From Pseudoflavonifractor capillosus (GTDB taxonomy: Bacteria > Bacillota > Clostridia > Oscillospirales > Oscillospiraceae), in contig NZ_JACJJE010000031.1 of the NCBI RefSeq assembly GCF_016899775.1, positions 1 through 36,453 of the forward strand: a stretch of 36,453 bases of DNA, in the 5' to 3' direction. The stretch's first letter is position 1, and each line of letters starts with the position of its first letter. Shown here one piece after another: positions 17,654 to 25,214 of this stretch. Under the pieces are notes generated by a model, which searched no databases, was not told where the DNA came from, and saw only the letters and a program-made list of their open reading frames with translations. The position numbers and the translations under genes are program-made.

Positions 17654-18505
17654 ATGAAAGCGACGTTTGTTCTGACCCCGGCGGAGGCCCGCCGCCTGAT
17701 TGCCAAGGCCGTGATTCAGATGCCCGAGTTCCAGAAGGCCTGGAAGGACGCCTATGTGGTTCTGGCCGGCGGCACCACCAACGCCTTCATCGCCCAGGAA
17801 CTGCTGAACGACCCGTCCATCGAGCCCGGCCGCTGCACCGTGGGCCTGAGCTGCGAGGGACTGCTGTGCGTCACCGAGCCGGAGAGCCGCAAGAGCTTCC
17901 CCAACGTGTTCTACAAGGGGCAGCCGGTGGACAAGAAGATCGACGAGGCCCTGCAGGACTACCACGCCGACACCGTCATCCTCAAGGGGGCCAACGCCTT
18001 CGACCTGGAGGGCCACGTGGGCATCATCACCAGCGGCTTCAACGGGGGCACGGTGCCCAACTTCATCGGGTACATGACCTCCAAGGGGCTGAAGTGGATC
18101 TGCCCGGTGGGCTATGACAAGCTGGTGCCCTCCGTGCCGGCGGCCAGCCGGGCCCTGGGCGGGGCCAGCCATATCGATATCTCCCTGGGGGCCGACCCCG
18201 GCATGTACTGCCTGTCCAGCGCGGACATTGTCACCGAGGCGGAGGCCATCCGGATGATGTTCCACTGCGAGGCCAAGGTGGTGTGCGCCAGCGGCATCGG
18301 CGGCAACGAGGGGGCCCACTACTGGGCGGTGGACGGCGAGGAGGCCGACGTCAAGGCCCTGGTGGACTACCTGGAGCAGAACGTCAAGGGCGAGCCCGCC
18401 ATCAAGGGCAACAAGGGCAACTGCGCCAACTGCCGCTACCCCGGCTGTAAGTACAACGGGAAGCCTCTGCCCGACTGGATGAAGCGCCGGGGCATTGAGA
18501 AGTAA
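17654..18505 (+). CDS. Unrecognised 283-residue protein with cysteine tail
   Basis: I do not recognise this family. The protein is soluble, with a glycine-rich VVLAGGTTNAFIAQELL segment near residue 35, ILKGANAFD, IITSGFNGGTVPNF, and DISLGADPGMYCLSSADIV further on. The last 30 residues contain NCANCRYPGCKYNGK, a CxxC followed by one more cysteine, which could bind a metal or cluster. GAGGAGG lies before the ATG, and only 33 nt separate it from the FAH gene, so both are almost surely cotranscribed. Alternating hydrophobic strands with small-residue loops suggest a Rossmann-like or racemase-like fold (inference only). A strong terminator follows. Confidence 0.85.
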   Translation: MKATFVLTPAEARRLIAKAVIQMPEFQKAWKDAYVVLAGGTTNAFIAQELLNDPSIEPGRCTVGLSCEGLLCVTEPESRKSFPNVFYKGQPVDKKIDEALQDYHADTVILKGANAFDLEGHVGIITSGFNGGTVPNFIGYMTSKGLKWICPVGYDKLVPSVPAASRALGGASHIDISLGADPGMYCLSSADIVTEAEAIRMMFHCEAKVVCASGIGGNEGAHYWAVDGEEADVKALVDYLEQNVKGEPAIKGNKGNCANCRYPGCKYNGKPLPDWMKRRGIEK

Positions 18506-18530
18506 AACGCCTGATATTGCAAAAGGGAAG

Positions 18531-18565
18531 CCGCCCTGGACGCATGTGCGTCCGGGGCGGTTTTT
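18531..18565 (+). terminator. Terminator of the aminotransferase/FAH unit
   Basis: CCGCCCTGGACGCA (18531-18544) and TGCGTCCGGGGCGG (18547-18560) form a long stem followed by T5. Confidence 0.9.
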
Positions 18566-18594
18566 GTGGGGGGCGGGTCCGGATGGGGAGGGGC

Positions 18595-18623
18595 TTGCCC
18601 GCGCCTGGGGATGGGTGTATGAT
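18595..18623 (+). promoter_or_regulatory. Promoter of the chromate-transporter pair
   Basis: TTGCCC (18595-18600), a 17-nt spacer and TATGAT (18618-18623), 32 nt before the first start codon. Confidence 0.55.
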
Positions 18624-18655
18624 AATCCGGTGAAAACAGAAAAGGAGGCGGCGGC

Positions 18656-19228
18656 ATGAAGCGAGGAAAGACGCTGCTGGCCCTGTTTTGGGAATTTTTT
18701 CAATTCGGCTGTTTCACCTTCGGGGGCGGCTGGAGCATTGTGGCCCAGATGCAGCGGCTGTATGTGGAAAAACGAAAAACCATCACGGGGGAGGAGCTGC
18801 TGGACATCACCAGCGTGGGCCGCAGCCTGCCCGGCACCATGATCGGCAACGTGGCCATGCTGTACGGCAACCACGCGGCGGGGCTGGCCGGGGGCGTGGT
18901 GTGTCTGGTGGCTATGATCCTGCCCCCGTTTTTGATTCTGAGCGTGCTCACCCTCTGCTACACCGCCGTGCGGGACAACTACTGGGTGATGGCGGCCATG
19001 ACCGGGGTGCGGGCCGCCATTGTCCCCATCATGGCCTCCGCCGCCCTGAATCTGGTGAAGGGGGCCTTCCGGTATCCGCCCTGCGTGGCGGTGGCGGCGG
19101 CGTCCTTCGCCCTGTACCTGATCTGGGACGTGAACTGTGTGTTTCTGGTACTGATGGGCATTGCGGCCGGACTGGTCATCTGTGAAGTATATGAGCGGAG
19201 AGGAGGGAACGGCGATGGTGCTGCTTGA
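18656..19228 (+). CDS. Chromate transporter family protein, half-size subunit 1
   Basis: The 190-residue membrane protein is a single CHR domain (PF02417), half of the classic 400-residue ChrA. It shows LFWEFFQFGCFTFGGGWSIV at the N-terminus, ELLDITSVGRSLPGTMIGN, and four to six hydrophobic helices. Short CHR proteins are encoded in pairs and are thought to work together in anion efflux; the natural substrate in gut anaerobes is unclear. AAAAGGAGG precedes the ATG. Its end overlaps the start of the second subunit by 14 nt. Confidence 0.92.
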   Translation: MKRGKTLLALFWEFFQFGCFTFGGGWSIVAQMQRLYVEKRKTITGEELLDITSVGRSLPGTMIGNVAMLYGNHAAGLAGGVVCLVAMILPPFLILSVLTLCYTAVRDNYWVMAAMTGVRAAIVPIMASAALNLVKGAFRYPPCVAVAAASFALYLIWDVNCVFLVLMGIAAGLVICEVYERRGGNGDGAA

Positions 19229-19760
19229 GCTGTTCTGGAGCTTTCTGAAAATCGGGTTCACCAGCTTCGGCGGGCTGTCCATGATCCCCCTTATCAACGA
19301 CGAGGTGCTCTCCCACGGATGGATGACCGCCAGCGAGGTGGCCGACATTGTGGCCATCGCCGAGATGACTCCGGGCCCCCTGGGCTTCAACTGCGCCACC
19401 TTCGCGGGCATTCAGGCGGCGGGCATTCCCGGGGCCATTGCCGCCAATCTGGGGGTCATGTCCCCCACCCTCACCCTGTGCGCCGCGGCCGCTGTGTTCT
19501 TTGAGCGGGTGAAGGGCAACAAGTACATGGAGCACATCCTGGTGGGGGTCCGCCCCGCCTGCCTGGGCATGGTGGTGGGGGTGACCTGCTCCATGCTCAC
19601 CAACTACCTGGGGACCTCCGGCCAGGTGAGCCTGCCGGCGGTGGGCATCGGGGTGCTGGATCTGGTATTGCTCCTGAAGGGAAAGCAGAGCGTCCCGGTG
19701 GTCATCGGGATCAGCGCCCTGCTGGGTCTGCTGTGCTTCGGCGTTTTGGGCTGGCAGTAG
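19215..19760 (+). CDS. Chromate transporter family protein, half-size subunit 2
   Basis: The 181-residue partner CHR domain has LFWSFLKIGFTSFGGLSMIP at the start, EVADIVAIAEMTPGPLGFN and several membrane helices. The ATG at 19215 is chosen since AGGAGGG lies about eight bases upstream inside the first gene; a longer form from an upstream start would lack a ribosome site and add polar residues before the first helix. The 14-nt overlap supports translational coupling and a heterodimer. Confidence 0.92.
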   Translation: MVLLELFWSFLKIGFTSFGGLSMIPLINDEVLSHGWMTASEVADIVAIAEMTPGPLGFNCATFAGIQAAGIPGAIAANLGVMSPTLTLCAAAAVFFERVKGNKYMEHILVGVRPACLGMVVGVTCSMLTNYLGTSGQVSLPAVGIGVLDLVLLLKGKQSVPVVIGISALLGLLCFGVLGWQ

Positions 19761-19780
19761 CCGGCACGGCATGGTATAAT
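19751..19780 (+). promoter_or_regulatory. Possible promoter of the zincin/pentapeptide operon
   Basis: CTGGCA (19751-19756), an 18-nt spacer and a perfect TATAAT (19775-19780). The -35 overlaps the end of the previous gene. Confidence 0.5.
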
Positions 19781-19818
19781 GGCGGCACAAGGACAGCTTG
19801 AGAAAGGAGGCGGACGAT

Positions 19819-20202
19819 ATGGTGCCCAGCTATGAGACCATGGGGGACTGGCTGGAGGAGATCTCCCAAAAATTCCCGGACGCGTTTTTTGAGGAGCTGG
19901 ACGGGGGCATCCAGCTGGAGGAGCAGGCCCTCCCCGACCCGGAGTTTCCCCCGGGGGAGATGTACATTATGGGGGAGTACTGCCACGACATGCTGGGGCG
20001 GTACATCGTATTGTACTACGGCTCCTTCGCCGCCCTCCTGGCCGACGAGGACGAGGAGACCTGGAAGGATGAGATCTTCGCCACCGTGGCCCACGAGTTT
20101 ACCCACCACATGGAGGACACCGCCGGCCTCCACGCCCTGGACGACAAGGACGCGGAGTTCCTCCGCCAGGCCCGGGAGGCGTACGGGGAGGGGGAGCCGT
20201 GA
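19819..20202 (+). CDS. Small zincin-type metallopeptidase family protein
   Basis: The 127-residue acidic protein contains the zinc motif HEFTHHMED near residue 95, an HExxH site, in the context TVAHEFTHH. Size and architecture resemble the minimal zincin family (PF06262, possible zinc metallopeptidase), whose substrates are unknown. It has no signal peptide and no membrane helix. GAAAGGAGG lies before the ATG at 19819; an upstream in-frame ATG at 19798 lacks a site. The stop overlaps the GTG start of the pentapeptide gene by 4 nt, so the two are translated together. Confidence 0.85.
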   Translation: MVPSYETMGDWLEEISQKFPDAFFEELDGGIQLEEQALPDPEFPPGEMYIMGEYCHDMLGRYIVLYYGSFAALLADEDEETWKDEIFATVAHEFTHHMEDTAGLHALDDKDAEFLRQAREAYGEGEP

Positions 20203-20810
20203 GCGATTCGCTGGAGCGGGATCTGACCCGGTGCCTCCAGGGGGAGGAGGAGCTGCGGGAGCGGGAGTACGCCGCTCAAGTGCTGGCCGGGGGCGATTTC
20301 TCCCATCTGGACTGCGTGCAGGTGGTGTTCCGGGGCTGCCGCCTGATGGGAGTGGACTTCAGCCGCAGCTTTTTCGACCGGGTGCGCTGGGAGCGGTGCG
20401 ACCTGTCAGGCTGCCGTTTTTCCGAGTGCTCCTTCCGGGAGGCGGTCTTTCTGGACTGCCGGGGGGAGGGGTGCACCTTCGCTCAGAGCGCCTTCTCCCA
20501 CACCCGGGTGGAGGAGGGCTCCTGGCGGTACGCCAACTTCACCAAGACCAGCTGGAAGACGGGGCTCTTTCAGGACTGCCGCCTGACCCAGGGGGTGTTC
20601 TCCCAGGTGCGGCACCGGAACCTGGCCTTCCGCCGGGCCGACCTCACCGGGGCGGACTTCTTCCAGACCTCCCTGCGGGGGGTGGACCTGTCTACCTGTG
20701 AGATCCGGGGGCTGACCCTCTCCCAGGACCACCAGGAGCTGCGGGGGGCCGTCCTGGCCCTGGAGCAGGCCCCGGACGTGGCCGCTCTGCTGGGGGTCAA
20801 ATGGGTGTAA
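20199..20810 (+). CDS. Pentapeptide-repeat protein
   Basis: The 203-residue protein begins with GTG inside the previous stop (GTGA overlap). After about 25 residues come pentapeptide repeats with F or L at the centre of each five: HLDCV, FRGCR, VDFSR, CDLSG, CRFSE, CSFRE, ADLTG, ADFFQ. Such repeats fold as a right-handed square helix that can mimic DNA, as in Qnr and MfpA which protect gyrase. Here there is no further hint at a target. Its translational coupling to a zincin suggests a joint role (inference). Confidence 0.9.
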   Translation: MSDSLERDLTRCLQGEEELREREYAAQVLAGGDFSHLDCVQVVFRGCRLMGVDFSRSFFDRVRWERCDLSGCRFSECSFREAVFLDCRGEGCTFAQSAFSHTRVEEGSWRYANFTKTSWKTGLFQDCRLTQGVFSQVRHRNLAFRRADLTGADFFQTSLRGVDLSTCEIRGLTLSQDHQELRGAVLALEQAPDVAALLGVKWV

Positions 20811-20816
20811 AAAATC

Positions 20817-20844
20817 GGGGGCTCAGACCGAAGTCTGAGCCCCC
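20817..20844. terminator. Bidirectional terminator
   Basis: GGGGGCTCAGAC and GTCTGAGCCCCC form a 12-bp stem with a CGAA loop. Read on the minus strand it is followed by a T-run, ending the dCMP deaminase transcript as well. Confidence 0.88.
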
Positions 20845-20850
20845 GCTGCT

Positions 20851-21333
20851 TTATACTTTTGCGGGCAGGGAGTCGTCCTCCCGCACCCAGTCCTCCACAT
20901 GGACCACCCGGTAGTCCCGCTCGCCGCTGCGGATGACCACCCGGTCGATGCCCGCGTTGATGATGACCCTCCGGCACATGGAGCAGGAGGTGGCGTCGTG
21001 GAGGAGCTCGCCGCTCTTGGCCTCCCGCCCGGCCAGGTACAGGGTGGCCCCCAGGGTGTCCCGCCGGGCGGCGGAGATGATGGCGTTCATCTCCGCGTGG
21101 ACGGAGCGGCACAGCTCGTACCGCTCGCCGCTGGGCACCTGCATGGCCTCCCGGGTGCAGTAGCCCAGGTCCATGCAGTTCCTCCGCCCCCGGGGGGCGC
21201 CGTTGTAGCCGGTGGCCACGATCTCGTCGTTCTTCACGATGATGGCCCCGTAGCACCGGCGCAGGCAGGTGGACCGCTCCAGCACCGTCTCGGCGATGTC
21301 CAGATAGTAATTTTCTTTGTCGATGCGCTTCAT
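20851..21333 (-). CDS. Deoxycytidylate (dCMP) deaminase family protein
   Basis: The 160-residue enzyme would convert dCMP to dUMP for thymidylate synthesis; ComEB proteins belong here. It shows the zinc-site motif HAEMNAI near residue 75, the second motif CSMCRRVI near residue 108, and the substrate loop ATGYNGAPRG with an extra C/H cluster (NCMDLGYC) typical of dCMP rather than cytidine deaminases. The ATG at 21333 has GGGAGGG about eight bases upstream; upstream in-frame starts lack a ribosome site. A consensus promoter lies at 21367-21395. Confidence 0.94.
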   Translation of the reverse strand: MKRIDKENYYLDIAETVLERSTCLRRCYGAIIVKNDEIVATGYNGAPRGRRNCMDLGYCTREAMQVPSGERYELCRSVHAEMNAIISAARRDTLGATLYLAGREAKSGELLHDATSCSMCRRVIINAGIDRVVIRSGERDYRVVHVEDWVREDDSLPAKV

Positions 21334-21366
21334 GGAAGGGCCCTCCCGGTCTTGTTTTTTGCCATA

Positions 21367-21395
21367 AGTATACCGGATTTCCCGCCGAAAGGCAA
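21367..21395 (-). promoter_or_regulatory. dCMP deaminase promoter
   Basis: On the minus strand TTGCCT (21390-21395), a 17-nt spacer and TATACT (21367-21372). Confidence 0.7.
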
Positions 21396-21490
21396 GGGGG
21401 AGGCGGCCGGGATATCCGCCCAGGTGGAACATTTTAAGGGGAATTGTCCCCCTCCGGGGCACAATTTACACTTTGTTTACGATTGATTTC

Positions 21491-21519
21491 TTGACGAGTT
21501 TTTATTTGCGCAGTATCAT
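21491..21519 (+). promoter_or_regulatory. Promoter of the zinc-ribbon membrane protein
   Basis: TTGACG (21491-21496), a 17-nt spacer and TATCAT (21514-21519). Confidence 0.7.
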
Positions 21520-21586
21520 ATTTTTCAGAAAAAGAAATGGTTGAGCCGGGTGTCTGTTCCGCTTACCCCGCGCGAGGAGGCTCTCT

Positions 21587-21982
21587 ATGATCCGCAATGC
21601 ACTTCAGCGGTTTATGTACGGCCGCTATGGAAACGACCAGCTGAACATGGCTCTGCTGGTCCTTTATTTGGCCCTTTATCTCATCTATTTTTTCACGGGC
21701 TTCGATCCCCTCTACTGGATCTCCTTTGCGGTGATCCTGTTTGCCCTGTTCCGGCTGCTCTCCCGGAACCCGGCCCGCCGCCGGGCGGAGAACGCCAAAT
21801 TCTTAAAGGTGGCCGGACCGGCCATCCAGTGGTTCCGGCTGCGCCGCACCATCCACCGGGACAAGGAGCACTGCTACTTCAAGTGCCCCAACTGCGGCCA
21901 GCAGCTCCGGGTGCCCCGGGGCAAGGGGAAGATCACCGTCACCTGCCGCAGCTGCGGCGCCGTCTTTGAAGAGAAGAGCTGA
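21587..21982 (+). CDS. Small membrane protein with C-terminal zinc ribbon
   Basis: The 131-residue protein has two adjacent membrane helices (about residues 18-33 and 38-58), a basic stretch, and a C-terminal zinc ribbon with CPNCG and CRSCG spaced about 20 residues apart. The ribbon would face the cytoplasm by the positive-inside rule. I know of similar unnamed proteins in Clostridia but no assigned function. GAGGAGG lies before the ATG, and the gene has its own promoter and terminator, so it is monocistronic. Ribbon residues RVPRGKGKITVTC are the most family-like part. Confidence 0.85.
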   Translation: MIRNALQRFMYGRYGNDQLNMALLVLYLALYLIYFFTGFDPLYWISFAVILFALFRLLSRNPARRRAENAKFLKVAGPAIQWFRLRRTIHRDKEHCYFKCPNCGQQLRVPRGKGKITVTCRSCGAVFEEKS

Positions 21983-21986
21983 GCAT

Positions 21987-22021
21987 AAAAAACCGCCGGA
22001 GCGATTCGCTCCGGCGGTTTT
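21987..22021 (+). terminator. Terminator of the zinc-ribbon gene
   Basis: AACCGCCGGAGCG (21991-22003) and CGCTCCGGCGGTT (22007-22019), flanked by A5 and ending in T4. The family 1 element B begins directly after it with CTCAGCTTGTC. Confidence 0.9.
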
Positions 22022-22206
22022 CTCAGCTTGTCGAAAAACCTCTATTGAGATGAATCCACTCAAGGATAGGGCGGGGGAGATCGAGGGGGCGGCAGCCCGC
22101 CTCGAGTGGAATCGAATGCCCTGAATGTTTTGCTTGGCAAGGCGTTCAGCGAGCGAAGCGAGGACTTTTCCGCCGCGCAGCGGCGGGAAAGTATTGGCAT
22201 TTTTGC
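22022..22206 (+). repeat. Family 1 structured element, copy B (right end missing)
   Basis: It starts CTCAGCTTGTCGAAAAA directly after a terminator and runs to CATTTTTGC, where similarity to copies A and C stops. The 3' 19-bp hairpin and right terminal repeat are absent, and no second copy of the flanking hairpin is found; the spoIID stop lies 15 nt on. Internal stems CTGAATGTTTTGC/GCAAGGCGTTCAG (22121-22149) and ACTTTTCCGCCGC/GCGGCGGGAAAGT (22164-22192) differ in sequence from the other copies yet still pair. Confidence 0.78.
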
Positions 22207-22220
22207 GCAAATGGCCGGGT

Positions 22221-23279
22221 TCACCACAGCTGCTCCACCTGGGTGCCGGTGTAGTACCAGGTGAGGATCTCCTCAAAGGAGCTGCCCGCCTTGGCCATGG
22301 CGTTGGCCCCGTACTGGCTCATGCCCACTCCGTGGCCGTAGCCGGTGACCGAGAAGGTGAAGTTGGTCCCGTCCCAGGCCACGGTGAAGCAGGCGGAGCG
22401 CAGGTCGAACAGGGTGCGCACCTGGCCTCCGGTGAGGGTGACACCCCCCACCAGGATGCTGGACACAGTGCCCCCCTCGTTGACGGCGGGGGCGCCGAAC
22501 CAGACGGAGGGGTCGCCCGACAGGTCGGCCCCCGGGTAGGCGGCCAGCACCGCCTCCCGCACCTGGTCGGCGGAGAAGGCCGCCTGGCTGTGGTAGTTGG
22601 GGACCTCATCCCCCTCGGGGCTCTCCACGCTCTGGAGGTAGTCCACCTGGTTCCCCCACACCTCCACCGCGTCCACAGTGCGGCCCGGGGCGGAGGAGAA
22701 GAACACCGCCTGGATGGGCTCCCCCTGGCAGAGGACCCCCAGGCCGTCGGTCCCGGCGATGGCGGTTTCAATCTTCTGGGTGTAGGTCTGGGCGCTCACC
22801 CCCCAGCGGTTCTCCGCCGTCTCCCGGGGGACGTAGGCCTGGCAGCAGTTGATATCGGTGCACACGTCGGCCTCCGGGTGGGCGTCAGTGGTGTGCGCCT
22901 GTTTCCGGACGGTGTAGGTGCGGGCGGCGCAGGCCTGGGCCTTCAGGGCCTCCTCCTCAAAGGCGGCGGGCATCTCCGCCGCCACCACCCCGAACAGGTA
23001 GTCGGACATGGACAGCTCCGCCACTGTGCCGTCCGCCTGCTGGAGCTTCACCATCCGGCTCTTGTCCCGCTCCCCCGAGGCGGTCTGCACCGCCCGGTGG
23101 ATGGGGAGGGTGCCGGTGGGCAGCTCCTCCGCCGCCGCCTCAGAGCCGGGGGGCGGTACGGTGAGCAGGGGCAGGAGGAACAGGACCACAGACAGGATGA
23201 GTCCCGTCCCAGCCGCCCGCCGGGCGGGGGAGCCTGTCCCGCGGCTTCCAGAGTCCCTTCTTCGATCCCGGTATGCCAT
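22221..23279 (-). CDS. spoIID: Stage II sporulation protein D
   Basis: SpoIID is a membrane-anchored lytic transglycosylase that, with SpoIIP and SpoIIM, removes septal peptidoglycan during engulfment. The 352-residue product has a basic N-terminus, one membrane helix (about residues 25-45) and the SpoIID/LytB domain: MSDYLFGVVAAEMPAAFEEE, ALKAQACAARTY, and near the end GYGHGVGMSQYGANAMA. The glutamate in AAEMP corresponds to the catalytic acid region. The start has a GGGAGGGGG site. Length matches the family. The partner gene spoIIQ does not follow. Confidence 0.95.
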   Translation of the reverse strand: MAYRDRRRDSGSRGTGSPARRAAGTGLILSVVLFLLPLLTVPPPGSEAAAEELPTGTLPIHRAVQTASGERDKSRMVKLQQADGTVAELSMSDYLFGVVAAEMPAAFEEEALKAQACAARTYTVRKQAHTTDAHPEADVCTDINCCQAYVPRETAENRWGVSAQTYTQKIETAIAGTDGLGVLCQGEPIQAVFFSSAPGRTVDAVEVWGNQVDYLQSVESPEGDEVPNYHSQAAFSADQVREAVLAAYPGADLSGDPSVWFGAPAVNEGGTVSSILVGGVTLTGGQVRTLFDLRSACFTVAWDGTNFTFSVTGYGHGVGMSQYGANAMAKAGSSFEEILTWYYTGTQVEQLW

Positions 23280-23378
23280 CCCTCTGCCCCCTCCCTCAAA
23301 TTGCCGGCCGCCGGGCCGCGCTCACAGACAGAATATGCTGCCGGTGGGCGGGGTATGTCCGCCGGCAGCAAAAAGCCT

Positions 23379-23407
23379 TTGCGCTTTCTGGCTGGATACA
23401 CTATAAT
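23379..23407 (+). promoter_or_regulatory. ymdB promoter
   Basis: TTGCGC (23379-23384), a 17-nt spacer and a perfect TATAAT (23402-23407). An inverted repeat TGCTGCCGG/CCGGCAGCA (23336-23370) lies just upstream, in the gap shared with spoIID. Confidence 0.6.
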
Positions 23408-23448
23408 GGGGGGAGATGTGATTTCGATTTCCAAGGAGGAGGACCATC

Positions 23449-24237
23449 ATGCTGCTGAATGTGCTTGCGGTGGGGGACGTGTGCGGAGAGGGGGGCCAGG
23501 ATATCCTGGCCCGCCGCCTGAAAGAGCTGAGAGAGGGAGAGGACATCCACTTCACCGTGGTCAACGGGGAGAACGCCTCGGTGGTGGGCATCACCCCCCG
23601 GCAGGCCCGGGGCCTCTATGACGCCGGGGCCGACGTGATCACCCTGGGCAACCACACCTGGAACCGCATTCAGATCGCGGATTTTCTGGAGAAGGACCGC
23701 TATATCCTCCGCCCGGCCAACTACGCCGGCCGGGTGCCCGGCCGGGGCTTCGGGATCTACGACGGGCCCCGGGGGCTGAAAATCGGGGTGATCAACCTGA
23801 TGGGCCGCCTGGAACTCAACGCCAATCTGGACAGCCCCTTCAAGCAGGTCAACCAGATCCTCCGCCGGGAGGATATCCAGCAGTGCGACGTGGTGCTGGT
23901 GGACTTCCACGCCGAGGCCACCAGCGAGAAGGGGGCCATGGCCTGGTACCTGGACGGGCGGGTGGAGGCCGTCTGGGGCACCCACACCCATGTGCCCACG
24001 GCGGACGGGCAGATTCTCCCCAAGGGGACGGGGTTTCTCTCCGACCTGGGCATGACCGGCCCCCGCCTGTCCATTCTGGGGGTGAAGCCGGAGCTCTCTC
24101 TGAACCTGTTTCTGGGCGGCCTGCCCAAGCGGTACGAGGAGGCGGAGGGGCCCTGCAAGATCAACGCATGTAAATTTGTCATCGACACCGAGGCGCATAA
24201 GTGCGTGGAGGTGAAGCGGGTGGATCTGTTGGAGTGA
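23449..24237 (+). CDS. ymdB: YmdB-family metallophosphoesterase
   Basis: The 262-residue enzyme is of the TIGR00282 family; B. subtilis YmdB is a 2',3'-cyclic-nucleotide phosphodiesterase affecting biofilm and motility decisions. Metal motifs are visible: VLAVGDVCGEGG near the start, VVNGENAS, ITLGNHTWN, and WGTHTHVPTADGQILP near residue 185 with the FLSDLGMTGP tail motif. Length and motif order are full. AAGGAGGAGG precedes the ATG. Elsewhere ymdB often follows rny (RNase Y), but here it stands alone with its own promoter, and no clear terminator hairpin follows before the repeat region. Confidence 0.95.
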   Translation: MLLNVLAVGDVCGEGGQDILARRLKELREGEDIHFTVVNGENASVVGITPRQARGLYDAGADVITLGNHTWNRIQIADFLEKDRYILRPANYAGRVPGRGFGIYDGPRGLKIGVINLMGRLELNANLDSPFKQVNQILRREDIQQCDVVLVDFHAEATSEKGAMAWYLDGRVEAVWGTHTHVPTADGQILPKGTGFLSDLGMTGPRLSILGVKPELSLNLFLGGLPKRYEEAEGPCKINACKFVIDTEAHKCVEVKRVDLLE

Positions 24238-24287
24238 GCCGTTTTTTTCATTAGGCAGGGAGATTTCTCCGCCCCCCTTTTTTAAAT

Positions 24288-24331
24288 CCTTCCCCCTGGG
24301 GGGAAGGTGGCCCCGAAGGGGCCGGATGAGG
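24288..24331 (+). repeat. Double-hairpin repeat module downstream of ymdB
   Basis: CCTTCCCC/GGGGAAGG followed by GGCCCC-GAA-GGGGCC and CGGATGAG. It is the reverse of the module at 2889-2938. Confidence 0.7.
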
Positions 24332-24404
24332 GGGGGGGCAGATTTCGGATGCCTTGTAGGGCGCGACGACCTCGGCGCGCCGTTTCGGCGGTTTTTCGCG
24401 GGGG

Positions 24405-24708
24405 ATTTCGCCGCCTGCGGGCGGCGAGTGACTTTTTGGACGCCCAAAAAGTCACCAAAAAAGCGCTAGGGGGTGGGGCCAATCGGATTCGGCTGCGCCT
24501 CATCCTCCATGATCCCCACCCCCTAGAACCCCCATTACGGGGGTTATCCCTTGGGACGGGCAGAAAGTTTCCGGCGCGCAAAATCTGAGTGGCCTCCGCG
24601 ATTCCTTCCGGGCCACTGGGCCCTGAGTTTGCAAAAATTAGGACCCGGTGCGGTTCCACAACTGCGCCTGGGTTTGCCGAGCCAACGCTTTCGGTGCGAA
24701 TCCTGGCG
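24405..24708 (+). repeat. Family 2 structured repeat, copy 2
   Basis: This is the longest copy and is inverted relative to 3084-3386. Hairpins are CGCCGCCTGCGGGCGGCG (24409-24426), GTGACTTTTTGG/CCAAAAAGTCAC (24428-24455), CTAGGGGGTGGGG/CCCCACCCCCTAG (24466-24526) and CCCCC/GGGGG (24529-24543). The right half carries the linear segments TTCCGGCGCGCAAAATC, ACTGCGCCTGGGTTT and AATCCTGGCGGG shared with copy 1. No conserved reading frame is seen. Confidence 0.75.
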
Positions 24709-25027
24709 GGCCGGTTTGGGACCGGCCCCTACGAAGGCGTGAAACTATTTTCGTAATTCGCCGTAGGGGCGGGTCCCAGACCCGCCCGCTCTCAAGCCTT
24801 CCCCCTCAAAGGGGGAAGGTGTCTGGCCGGAGGCCAGACGGATGAGGGTGCTTTCTTGGTATGCACACCCCCCAGCGGGAGGCCCAAGGGCCTCCCCTAC
24901 CCAAACCAGGAAAATTTGTGGAAAACCTGTAAGGCTCGGACGGGCGACCGCGAGGGTCGCCCCTACAGGGCTGCAAGAACATATGCAAGGCCCGGAAACC
25001 CCGGGCGGCCCAGTGTGCCGCCCCTAC
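24708..25027. repeat. Mosaic of short CCCCTAC palindromes
   Basis: At least five hairpin modules lie side by side: GGGCCGGT/ACCGGCCC (24708-24732), a reversed CGGGTC/GACCCG module (24762-24788), the double hairpin with CGGATGAG (24796-24848), GGGAGGCCC/GGGCCTCCC (24877-24901), GGGCGACC/GGTCGCCC (24941-24966) and GGGCGGC/GCCGCCC (25002-25027). Most end in CCCCTAC, or GTAGGGG when reversed. Positions 25028-25214 hold nothing I recognise. Confidence 0.7.
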
Positions 25028-25214
25028 GGAAATCGGGAAACGTCTCAGGATACGCCGTCCCCCTGAGCTGCACTTGAGCCCCACCAGCCTAAAAGGCGCG
25101 TTCCCAATCGGTAGAAGCACTACCCAAAGGTTACCGGCAGCTCAGCGGCAGCGGTCATAGACCGGAAACCAATCCCCTGTCCACCCGCGCCTTTGCGATA
25201 ACCGCCAAGCCTGC

